A stretch of 64,000 nt of DNA from Apostichopus japonicus (taxonomy: Eukaryota > Echinodermata > Holothuroidea > Aspidochirotida > Stichopodidae), in the NCBI RefSeq assembly GCF_037975245.1, contig NC_092576.1, positions 35,802,611-35,866,610 of the forward strand, in the 5' to 3' direction. A program made the position numbers and the translations under genes. Below are positions 1-12,000 of this stretch, piece by piece. The notes beneath the pieces were generated by a model. It did not search any database. It worked only from the letters and a program-made list of their open reading frames with translations, and was not told where the DNA came from. Every line of letters begins with the position of its first letter. The stretch's first letter is position 1.

Positions 1-1309
1 GTCTCAGTCCAGACAGTGGCACGATGGCTTGGCGCACTCTACGAGCTGGTGAGCGAGACTCTTTTTGGCATCGGTGGTTCGAACCCCGGTGGTGAGGTCT
101 TTTGCCGATCTTTCACAGCGGGTGCCTTCATTGGGAGCTGTAAGTATTAGTTAATCGGCGTAATATCTCAGTCCATACAGTGGCGCGATGGCTTGGCGCA
201 CTGTACGAGCTGATGAGCGAGACTCTCTATTGCATCGATGGTTCGAACCCCGGTGGTGACGTCTTTTGCCGATCTTTTACAGCGGGTGCCTACATAGGGA
301 GCTGTAAGTATTAGTTAATCGGCCTTATATCTCAGTCCAGACAGTGGCGCGATGGCTCGGCGCACTGTACGAGCTGATGAGCGAGACTCTCTTTTGCATC
401 GGTGGTTCGAAACCCGGTGGTGACGTCTTTTGCCGATCTTTTACAGCGGGTGCCTACATAGGGAGCTGTAAGTATGAGTTAATCGGCCTTATATCTCAGT
501 CCAGACAGTGGCGCGATGGCTCGGCGCACTGTACGAGCTGATGAGCGAGACTCTCTTTTGCATCGGTGGTTCGAAACCCGGTGGTGACGTCTTTTGCCGA
601 TCTTTTACAGCGGGTGCCTACATGGGGAGCTGTAAGTATTAGTTAATCGGCCTAATATCTCAGTCCAGACAGTGGCGCGATGGCTTGGCACACTGTACGA
701 GCTGATGAGCGATACTCTCTTTTGCATCGGTGGTTCGAACCCCGGTGGTGACGTCTTTTGCCGATCTTTTACAGCGGGTGCCTACATTGGGAGCTGTAAG
801 TATTAGTTAATCGGCCTTATGTCTCAGTCCATACAGTGGCACGATGGCTTGGCGCACTCTACGAGCTGGTGAGCGAGACTCTTTTTGGCATCGGTGGTTC
901 GAACCCCGGTGGTGAGGTCTTTTGCCGATCTTTCACAGCGGGTGCCTACATTGGGAGCTGTAAGTATTAGTTAATCGGCCTAATATCTCAGTCCATACAG
1001 TGGCGCGATGGCTTGGCGCACTGTACGAGCTGATGAGCGAGACTCTCTTTTGCATCGATGGTTCGAACCCCGGTGGTGACGTCTTTTGCCGATCTTTTAC
1101 AGCGGGTGCCTACATGGGGAGCTGTAAGTATTAGTTAATCGGCCTTATATCTCAGTCCAGACAGTGGCGCGATGGCTTGGCGCACTGTACGAGCTGATGA
1201 GCGAGACTCTCTTTTGCATCGGTGGTTCGAAACCCGGTGGTGACGTCTTTTGCCGATCTTTTACAGCGGGTGCCTACATGGGGAGCTGTAAGTATTAGTT
1301 AATCGGCCT
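1..1309 (+). repeat. Higher-order satellite repeat, copy 1 (8 monomers)
   Basis: This eight-monomer stretch is repeated at 2,448-3,756, an offset of 2,447 bp. The two copies share rare private variants in the same order: CCTTCATTGGG near 112, CTCTATTGC near 223 and AAGTATGAGTT near 471. They diverge at position 1,310 (CGGCCTAAT against CGGCCTTATG in the other copy). The offset is 15 monomers minus a 13-bp deletion near 2,106. Confidence 0.85.
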
Positions 1310-2447
1310 AATATCTCAGTCCAGACAGTGGCGCGATGGCTTGGCACACTGTACGAGCTGATGAGCGATACTCTCTTTTGCATCGGTGGTTCGAACCCCG
1401 GTGGTGACGTCTTTTGCCGATCTTTTACAGCGGGTGCCTACATTGGGAGCTGTAAGTATTAGTTAATCGGCCTTATGTCTCAGTCCATACAGTGGCACGA
1501 TGGCTTGGCGCACTCTACGAGCTGGTGAGCGAGACTCTTTTTGGCATCGGTGGTTCGAACCCCGGTGGTGAGGTCTTTTGCCGATCTTTCACAGCGGGTG
1601 CCTACATTGGGAGCTGTAAGTATTAGTTAATCGGCCTAATATCTCAGTCCATACAGTGGCGCGATGGCTTGGCGCACTGTACGAGCTGATGAGCGAGACT
1701 CTCTTTTGCATCGATGGTTCGAACCCCGGTGGTGACGTCTTTTGCCGATCTTTTACAGCGGGTGCCTACATGGGGAGCTGTAAGTATTAGTTAATCGGCC
1801 TAATATCTCAGTCCATACAGTGGCGCGATGGCTTGGCGCACTGTACGAGCTGATCAGCGAGACTCTCTTTTGCATCGATGGTTCGAACCCCGGTGTTGAC
1901 GTCTTTTGCCGATCTTTTACAGCGGGTGCCTACATGGGGAGCTGTAAGTATTAGTTAATCGGCCTAATATCTCAGTCCATACAGTGGCGCGATGGCTTGG
2001 CGCACTGTAGGAGCTGATGAGCGAGACTCTCTTTTGCATCGGTGGTTCGAACCCCGGTGGTGACGTCTTTTGCCGATCTTTTACAGCGGGTGCCTACATG
2101 GGGAGTTAATCGGCCTAATATCTCAGTCCAGACAGTGGCGCGATGGCTCGGCGCACTGTACGAGCTGATGAGCGAGACTCTCTTTTGCATCGGTGGTTCG
2201 AAACCCGGTGGTGACGTCTTTTGCCGATCTTTTACAGCGGGTGCCTACATGGGGAGCTTTAAGTATTAGTTAATCGGCCTAATATCTCAGTCCAGACAGT
2301 GGCGCGATGGCTTGGCGCACTGTACGAGCTGATGAGCGATACTCTCTTTTGCATCGGTGGTTCGAACCCCGGTGGTGACGTCTTTTGCCGATCTTTTACA
2401 GCGGGTGCCTACATTGGGAGCTGTAAGTATTAGTTAATCGGCCTTAT

Positions 2448-3756
2448 GTCTCAGTCCAGACAGTGGCACGATGGCTTGGCGCACTCTACGAGCTGGTGAG
2501 CGAGACTCTTTTTGGCATCGGTGGTTCGAACCCCGGTGGTGAGGTCTTTTGCCGATCTTTCACAGCGGGTGCCTTCATTGGGAGCTGTAAGTATTAGTTA
2601 ATCGGCGTAATATCTCAGTCCATACAGTGGCGCGATGGCTTGGCGCACTGTACGAGCTGATGAGCGAGACTCTCTATTGCATCGATGGTTCGAACCCCGG
2701 TGGTGACGTCTTTTGCCGATCTTTTACAGCGGGTGCCTACATAGGGAGCTGTAAGTATTAGTTAATCGGCCTTATATCTCAGTCCAGACAGTGGCGCGAT
2801 GGCTCGGCGCACTGTACGAGCTGATGAGCGAGACTCTCTTTTGCATCGGTGGTTCGAAACCCGGTGGTGACGTCTTTTGCCGATCTTTTACAGCGGGTGC
2901 CTACATAGGGAGCTGTAAGTATGAGTTAATCGGCCTTATATCTCAGTCCAGACAGTGGCGCGATGGCTCGGCGCACTGTACGAGCTGATGAGCGAGACTC
3001 TCTTTTGCATCGGTGGTTCGAAACCCGGTGGTGACGTCTTTTGCCGATCTTTTACAGCGGGTGCCTACATGGGGAGCTGTAAGTATTAGTTAATCGGCCT
3101 AATATCTCAGTCCAGACAGTGGCGCGATGGCTTGGCACACTGTACGAGCTGATGAGCGATACTCTCTTTTGCATCGGTGGTTCGAACCCCGGTGGTGACG
3201 TCTTTTGCCGATCTTTTACAGCGGGTGCCTACATTGGGAGCTGTAAGTATTAGTTAATCGGCCTTATGTCTCAGTCCATACAGTGGCACGATGGCTTGGC
3301 GCACTCTACGAGCTGGTGAGCGAGACTCTTTTTGGCATCGGTGGTTCGAACCCCGGTGGTGAGGTCTTTTGCCGATCTTTCACAGCGGGTGCCTACATTG
3401 GGAGCTGTAAGTATTAGTTAATCGGCCTAATATCTCAGTCCATACAGTGGCGCGATGGCTTGGCGCACTGTACGAGCTGATGAGCGAGACTCTCTTTTGC
3501 ATCGATGGTTCGAACCCCGGTGGTGACGTCTTTTGCCGATCTTTTACAGCGGGTGCCTACATGGGGAGCTGTAAGTATTAGTTAATCGGCCTTATATCTC
3601 AGTCCAGACAGTGGCGCGATGGCTTGGCGCACTGTACGAGCTGATGAGCGAGACTCTCTTTTGCATCGGTGGTTCGAAACCCGGTGGTGACGTCTTTTGC
3701 CGATCTTTTACAGCGGGTGCCTACATGGGGAGCTGTAAGTATTAGTTAATCGGCCT
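2448..3756 (+). repeat. Higher-order satellite repeat, copy 2
   Basis: Second copy of the eight-monomer unit at 1-1,309, recognised by the same private variants in the same order. It shows recent block duplication inside the array. Confidence 0.85.
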
Positions 3757-6700
3757 TATGTCTCAGTCCAGACAGTGGCACGATGGCTTGGCGCACTCTA
3801 CGAGCTGGTGAGCGAGACTCTTTTTGGCATCGGTGGTTCGAACCCCGGTGGTGAGGTCTTTTGCCGATCTTTCACAGCGGGTGCCTACATTGGGAGCTGT
3901 AAGTATTAGTTAATCGGCCTAATATCTCAGTCCATACAGTGGCGCGATGGCTTGGCGCACTGTACGAGCTGATGAGCGAGACTCTCTTTTGCATCGATGG
4001 TTCGAACCCCGGTGGTGACGTCTTTTGCCGATCTTTTACAGCGGGTGCCTACATGGGGAGCTGTAAGTATTAGTTAATCGGCCTAATATCTCAGTCCAGA
4101 CAGTGGCGCGATGGCTTGGCACACTGTACGAGCTGATGAGCGATACTCTCTTTTGCATCGGTGGTTCGAACCCCGGTGGTGACGTCTTTTGCCGATCTTT
4201 TACAGCGGGTGCCTACATTGGGAGCTGTAAGTATTAGTTAATCGGCCTTATGTCTCAGTCCATACAGTGGCACGATGGCTTGGCGCACTCTACGAGCTGG
4301 TGAGCGAGACTCTTTTTGGCATCGGTGGTTCGAACCCCGGTGGTGAGGTCTTTTGCCGATCTTTCACAGCGGGTGCCTACATTGGGAGCTGTAAGTATTA
4401 GTTAATCGGCCTAATATCTCAGTCCATACAGTGGCGCGATGGCTTGGCGCACTGTACGAGCTGATGAGCGAGACTCTCTTTTGCATCGATGGTTCGAACC
4501 CCGGTGGTGACGTCTTTTGCCGATCTTTTACAGCGGGTGCCTACATGGGGAGCTGTAAGTATTAGTTAATCGGCCTTATATCTCAGTCCAGACAGTGGCG
4601 CGATGGCTTGGCGCACTGTACGAGCTGATGAGCGAGACTCTCTTTTGCATCGGTGGTTCGAAACCCGGTGGTGACGTCTTTTGCCGATCTTTTACAGCGG
4701 GTGCCTACATGGGGAGCTGTAAGTATTAGTTAATCGGCCTAATATCTCAGTCCAGACAGTGGCGCGATGGCTTGGCACACTGTACGAGCTGATGAGCGAT
4801 ACTCTCTTTTGCATCGGTGGTTCGAACCCCGGTGGTGACGTCTTTTGCCGATCTTTTACAGCGGGTGCCTACATTGGGAGCTGTAAGTATTAGTTAATCG
4901 GCCTTATGTCTCAGTCCATACAGTGGCACGATGGCTTGGCGCACTCTACGAGCTGGTGAGCGAGACTCTTTTTGGCATCGGTGGTTCGAACCCCGGTGGT
5001 GAGGTCTTTTGCCGATCTTTCACAGCGGGTGCCTACATTGGGAGCTGTAAGTATTAGTTAATCGGCCTAATATCTCAGTCCATACAGTGGCGCGATGGCT
5101 TGGCGCACTGTACGAGCTGATGAGCGAGACTCTCTTTTGCATCGATGGTTCGAACCCCGGTGGTGACGTCTTTTGCCGATCTTTTACAGCGGGTGCCTAC
5201 ATGGGGAGCTGTAAGTATTAGTTAATCGGCCTTATATCTCAGTCCAGACAGTGGCGCGATGGCTTGGCGCACTGTACGAGCTGATGAGCGAGACTCTCTT
5301 TTGCATCGGTGGTTCGAAACCCGGTGGTGACGTCTTTTGCCGATCTTTTACAGCGGGTGCCTACATGGGGAGCTGTAAGTATTAGTTAATCGGCCTTATG
5401 TCTCAGTCCAGACAGTGGCACGATGGCTTGGCGCACTCTACGAGCTGGTGAGCGAGACTCTTTTTGGCATCGGTGGTTCGAACCCCGGTGGTGAGGTCTT
5501 TTGCCGATCTTTCACAGCGGGTGCCTACATTGGGAGCTGTAAGTATTAGTTAATCGGCCTAATATCTCAGTCTATACAGTGGCGCGATGGCTTGGCGCAC
5601 TGTACGAGCTGATGAGCGAGACTCTCTTTTGCATCGATGGTTCGAACCCCGGTGGTGACGTCTTTTGCCGATCTTTTACAGCGGGTGCCTACATGGGGAG
5701 CTGTAAGTATTAGTTAATCGGCCTACTAACTCAGTCCATACAGTGGCGCGATGGCTTGGCGCACTGTAGGAGCTGATGAGCGAGACTCTCTTTTGCATCG
5801 GTGGTTCGAACCCCCGTGGTGACGTCTTTTGCCGATCTTTTACAGCGGGTGCCTACATTGGGAGCTGTAAGTATTAGTTAATCGGCCTAATATATCAGTC
5901 CATACAGTGGCGCGATGGCTTGGCGCAATGTACGAGCTGATGAGCGATACTCTCTTTTGCATCGGTGGTTCCAACCCGGGTAATGACCTCTTTTGCCGTT
6001 CTTTTACCGCGGGTGCCTACATGGGGAGCTGTAAGTATTAGTTAATCGGCCTAATATCTCAGTCCATACAGTGGCGCGATGGCTTGGCGCACTGTACGAG
6101 CTGATGAGCGAGACTCTCTTTTGCATCGGTGGTTCGAACCCCGGTGGTGACGTCTTTTGCCGATCTTTTACAGCGGGTGCCTACATGGGGAGCTGTAAGT
6201 ATTAGTTAATCGGCCTAATATCTCAGACCAGACAGTGGCGCGATGGCTTGGCGCACTGTACGAGCTGTTGAGCGATACTCTCTTTTGCATCGGTGGTTCG
6301 AACCCCGGTGGTGACGTCTTTTGCCGTTCTTTTACAGCGGGTGCCTACACGGGGAGCTGTAAGCATTAGTTAATCGGCCTAATATATCAGTCCATACAGT
6401 GGCGCGATGGCTTGGCGCACTCTACGAGCTGATGAGCGAGACTCTCTTTTGCATCGGTGGTTCGAACCCCCGTGGTGACGTCTTTTGCCGATCTTTTACA
6501 GCGGGTGCCTACTTTGGGAGCTGTAAGTATTAGTTATCGGCCTAATATCTCAGTCCAGACAGTGGCGCGATGGCTTGGCGCACTGTACGCGCTGATGAGC
6601 GATACTCTCTTTTGCATCGATGGTTCGAACCCCGGTGGTGACGTCTTTTGCCGATCTTTTACAGCGGGTGCCTACATTGGGAGCTGTAAGTATTAGTTAA

Positions 6701-9700
6701 TCGGCCTTATATCTCAGTCCAGACAGTGGCGCGATGGCTTGGCGCACTCTACGAGCTGGTGAGCGAGACTCTTTTTTGCATCGGTGGTTCGAACCCTGGT
6801 GGTGACGTCTTTTGCCGATCTTTTACAGCGGGTGCCTACATGGGGAGCTGTAAGTATTAGTTAATCGGCCTAATATCTCAGTCCATACAGTGGCGCGATG
6901 GCTTGGCGCACTGTACGAGCTGATGAGCGAGACTCTCTTTTGCATCGATGGTTCGAACCCCGGTGTTGACGTCTTTTGCCGATCTTTTACAGCGGGTGCC
7001 TACATGGGGAGCTGTAAGTATTAGTTAATCGGCCTAATATCTCAGTCCATACAGTGGCGCGATGGCTTGGCGCACTGTAGGAGCTGATGAGCGAGACTCT
7101 CTTTTGCATCGGTGGTTCGAACCCCGGTGGTGACGTCTTTTGCCGATCTTTTACAGCGGGTGCCTACATGGGGAGCTGTAAGTATTAGTTAATCGGCCTA
7201 ATATCTCAGTCCAGACAGTGGCGCGATGGCTTGGCGCACTGTAGGAGCTGATGAGCGAGACTCTCTTTTGCATCGGTGGTTCGAACCCCGGTGGTGACGT
7301 CTTTTGCCGTTCTTTTACAGCGGGTGCCTACACGGGGAGCTGTAAGCATTAGTTAATCGGCCTAATATATCAGTCCATACAGTGGCGCGATGGCTTGGCG
7401 CACTCTACGAGCTGATGAGCGAGACTCTCTTTTGCATCGGTGGTTCGAACCCCGGTGGTGACGTCTTTTGCCGATCTTTTACAGCGGGTGCCTACATTGG
7501 GAGCTGTAAGTATTAGTTAATCGGCCTAATATATCAGTCCATACAGTGAGGCGATGGCTTGGCGCACTGTACGCGCTGATGAGCGATACTCTCTTTTGCA
7601 TCGATGGTTCGAACCCCGGTGGTGACGTCTTTTGCCGATCTTTTACAGCGGGTGCCTACATGGGGAGCTGTAAGTATTAGTTAATCGGCCTAATATCTCA
7701 GTCCATACAGTGGCGCGATGGCTTGGCGCACTCTACGAGCTGGTGAGCGAGACTCTTTTTTGCATCGGTGGTTCGAACCCTGGTGGTGACGTCTTTTGCC
7801 GATCTTTTACAGCGGGTGCCTACATGGGGAGCTGTAAGTATTAGTTAATCGGCCTAATATCTCAGTCCATACAGTGGCGCGATGGCTTGGCGCACTGTAC
7901 GAGCTGATGAGCGAGACTCTCTTTTGCATCGATGGTTCGAACCCCGGTGTTGACGTCTTTTGCCGATCTTTTACAGCGGGTGCCTACATGGGGAGCTGTA
8001 AGTATTAGTTAATCGGCCTAATATCTCAGTCCATACAGTGGCGCGATGGCTTGGCGCACTGTAGGAGCTGATGAGCGAGACTCTCTTTTGCATCGGTGGT
8101 TCGAACCCCGGTGGTGACGTCTTTTGCCGATCTTTTACAGCGGGTGCCTACATGTTAAGCTGTAAGTATTAGTTAATCGGCCTAATATCTCAGTCCAGAC
8201 AGTGGCGCGATGGCTTGGCGCACTGTACGAGCTGATGAGCGAGACTCTCTTTTGCATCGGTGGTTCGAACCCCGGTGGTGACGTCTTTTGCCGTTCTTTT
8301 ACAGCGGGTGCCTACACGGGAGCTGTAAGTATTAGTTAATCGGCCTAATATCTCAGTCCATACATTGGCGCGATGGCTTGGCGCACTGTACGAGCTGATG
8401 AGCGAGACTCTCTTTTGCATCGGTGGTTCGAACCCCGGTGGTGACGTCTTTTGCCGATCTTTTACAGCGGGTGCCTACATTGGGAGCTGTAAGTATTAGT
8501 TAATCGGCCTAATATATCAGTCCATACAGTGGCGCGATGGCTTGGCTCAATGTACGCGCTGATGAGCGATACTCTCTTTTGCATCGATGGTTCGAACCCC
8601 GGTGGTGACGTCTTTTGCCGATCTTTTACAGCGGGTGCCTACATTGGGAGCTGTAATTATTAGTTAATCGGCCTAATATCTCAGTCCATACAGTGGCGCG
8701 ATGGCTTGGCGCACTCTACGAGCTGGTGAGCGAGACTCTTTTTTGCATCGGTGGTTCGAACCCTGGTGGTGACGTCTTTTGCCGATCTTTTACAGCGGGT
8801 GCCTACATGGGGAGCTGTAAGTATTAGTTAATCGGCCTAATATCTCAGTCCATACAGTGGCGCGATGGCTTGGCGCACTGTACGAGCTGATCAGCGAGAC
8901 TCTTTTTTGCATCGATGGTTCGAACCCCGGTGTTGACGTCTTTTGCCGATCTTTTACAGCGGGTGCCTACATGGGGAGCTGTAAGTATTAGTTAATCGGC
9001 CTAATATCTCAGTCCATACAGTGGCGCGATGGCTTGGCGCACTGTAGGAGCTGATGAGCGAGACTCTCTTTTGCATCGGTGGTTCGAACCCCGGTGGTGA
9101 CGTCTTTTGCCGATCTTTTACAGCGGGTGCCTACATGGGGAGCTGTAAGTATTAGTTAATCGGCCTAATATCTCAGTCCAGACAGTGGCGCGATGGCTTG
9201 GCGCACTGTACGAGCTGATGAGCGAGACTCTCTTTTGCATCGGTGGTTCGAACCCCGGTGGTGACGTCTTTTGCCGTTCTTTTACAGCGGGTGCCTACAT
9301 GGGGAGCTGTAAGTATTAGTTAATCGGCCTAATATCTCAGTCCAGACAGTGGCGCGATGGCTTGGCGCACTGTACGAGCTGATGAGCGATACTCTCTTTT
9401 GCATCGGTGGTTCGAACCCCGGTGGTGACGTCTTTTGCCGATCTTTTACAGCGGGTGCCTACATGGGGTGCTGTAAGTATTAGTTAATCGGCCTAATATC
9501 TCAGTCCATACATTGGCGTGATGGCTTGGCGCACTGTACGAGCTGATGAGCGAGACTCTCTTTTGCATCGGTGGTTCGAACCCCGGTGGTGACGTCTTTT
9601 GCCGATCTTTTACAGCGGGTGCCTACATGGGGAGCTGTAAGTATTAGTTAATCGGCCTAATATATCAGTCCATACAGTGGCGCGATGGCTTGGCGCACTG

Positions 9701-11109
9701 TACGAGCTCTTTTGCATCGATGGTTCGAACCCCGGTGGTGACGTCTTTTGCCGATCTTTTACAGCGGGTGCCTACATGGGGAGCTGTAAGTATTAGTTAA
9801 TCGGCCTTATATCTCAGTCCAGACAGTGGCGCGATGGCTTGGCGCACTGTACGAGCTGATGAGCGAGACTCTCTTTTGCATCGGTGGTTCGAAACCCGGT
9901 GGTGACGTCTTTTGCCGATCTTTTACAGCGGGTGCCTACATGGGGAGCTGTAAGTATTAGTTAATCGGCCTAATATCTCAGTCCATACATTGGCGCGATG
10001 GCTTGGCGAACTGTACGAGCTGATGAGCGAGACTCTCTTTTTCATCGCTGGTTCGAACCCCGGTGGTGACGTCTTTTGCCGATCTTTTACAGCGGGTGCC
10101 TACATGGGGTGCTGTCAGTATTAGTTAATCGGCCTAATATCTCAGTCCATACATTGGCGCGATGGCTTGGCGCACTGTACGAGCTAATGAGCGGGACTCT
10201 CTCTTGCATCGGTGGTTCGAACCCCGGTGGTGACGTCTTTTGCCGTTCTTTTACAGCAAGTGCCTACATGGGGAGCTGTAAGTATTAGTTAATCGGCGTA
10301 ATATCTCAGTCCATACAGTGGCGCGATGGCTTGGCGCACTGTACGAGCTGATGAGCGAGACTCTCTTTTGCATCGATGGTTCGAACCCCGGTGGTGACGT
10401 CTTTTGCCGATCTTTTACAGCGGGTGCCTACATTGGGAGCTGTAAGTATTAGTTAATCGGCCTTATGTCTCAGTCCAGACAGTGGCGCGATGGCTTGGCG
10501 CACTCTACGAGCTGGTGAGCGAGACTCTTTTTGGCATTGGTGGTTCGAACCCCGGTGGTGAGGTCTTTTGCCGATCTTTCACAGCGGGTGCCTACATTGG
10601 GAGCTGTAAGTATTAGTTAATCGGCCTAATATCTCAGTCCATACAGTGGCGCGATGGCTTGGCGCACTGTACGAGCTGGTGATCGAGACTCTCTTTTGCA
10701 TCGGTGGTTCGAACCCCGGTGGTGACGTCTTTTGCCGATCTTTTACAGCGGGTGCCTACATGGGGAGCTGTAAGTATTAGTTAATCGGCCTACTATCTCA
10801 GTCCATACAGTGGCGCGATGGCTTGGCGCACTGTAGGAGCTGATGAGCGAGACTCTCTTTTGCATCGGTGGTTCGAACCCCCGTGGTGACGTCTTTTGCC
10901 GATCTTTTACAGCGGGTGCCTACATTGGGAGCTGTAAGTATTAGTTAATCGGCCTAATATATCAGTCCATACAGTGGCGCGATGGCTTGGCGCACTCTAC
11001 GAGCTGGTGAGCGAGACTCTCTTTTGCATCGGTGGTTCGAACCCCGGTGGTGACGTCTTTTGCCGATCTTTTACAGCGGGTGCCTACATGGGGAGCTGTA
11101 AGTATTAGT

Positions 11110-12000
11110 TAATCGGCCTTATATCTCAGTCCAGACAGTGGCGCGATGGCTCGGCGCACTGTACGAGCTGATGAGCGAGACTCTCTTTTGCATCGGTGGT
11201 TCGAAACCCGGTGGTGACGTCTTTTGCCGATCTTTTACAGCGGGTGCCTACATTGGGAGCTGTAAGTATTAGTTAATCGGCCTTATATCTCAGTCCAGAC
11301 AGTGGCGCGATGGCTTGGCGCACTGTACGAGCTGATGAGCGAGACTCTCTTTTGCATCGGTGGTTCGAACCCCGGTGGTGACGTCTTTTGCCGATCTTTT
11401 ACAGCGGGTGCCTACATGGGGAGCTGTAAGTATTAGTTAATCGGCCTTATATATCAGTCCATACAGTGGCGCGATGGCTTGGCGCACTGTACGAGCTGAT
11501 GAGCGAGACTCTCTTTTGCATCGGTGGTTCGAAACCCGGTGGTGACGTCTTTTGCCGATCTTTTACAGCGGGTGCCTACATTGGGAGCTGTTAGTATTAG
11601 TTAATCGGCCTTATATCTAAGTCCAGACAGTGGCGCGATGGCTCGGCGCACTGTAGGAGCTGATGAGCGAGACTCTCTTTTGCATCGGTGGTTCGAACCC
11701 CGGTGGGGACGTCTTTTGCCGATCTTTTACAACGGGTGCCTACATGGGGAGCTGTAAGTATTAGTTAATCGGCCTAATATATCAGTCCATACAATGGCGC
11801 GATGGCTTGGCGCACTGTACGAGCTGATGAGCGAGACTCTCTTTTGCATCGGTGGTTCGAACCCCGGTGGTGACGTCTTTTGCCGATCTTTTACAGCGGG
11901 TGCCTACATGGGGTGCTGTAAGTATTAGTTAATCGGCCTAATATCTCAGTCCATACATTGGCGTGATGGCTTGGCGCACTGTACGAGCTGATGAGCGAGA
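11110..12000 (+). repeat. Satellite block duplicated at 16,685-17,575
   Basis: Diagnostic variants recur at a constant offset of 5,575 bp, which is 34 monomers less 1 bp: the GGCTCGGCGC monomer starting at 11,124 and 16,699; TTATATCTAAGTCC at 11,611 and 17,186; ACAATGGCGCG at 11,791 and 17,366. The copies are similar but carry single-base differences after about 11,970. Confidence 0.75.
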
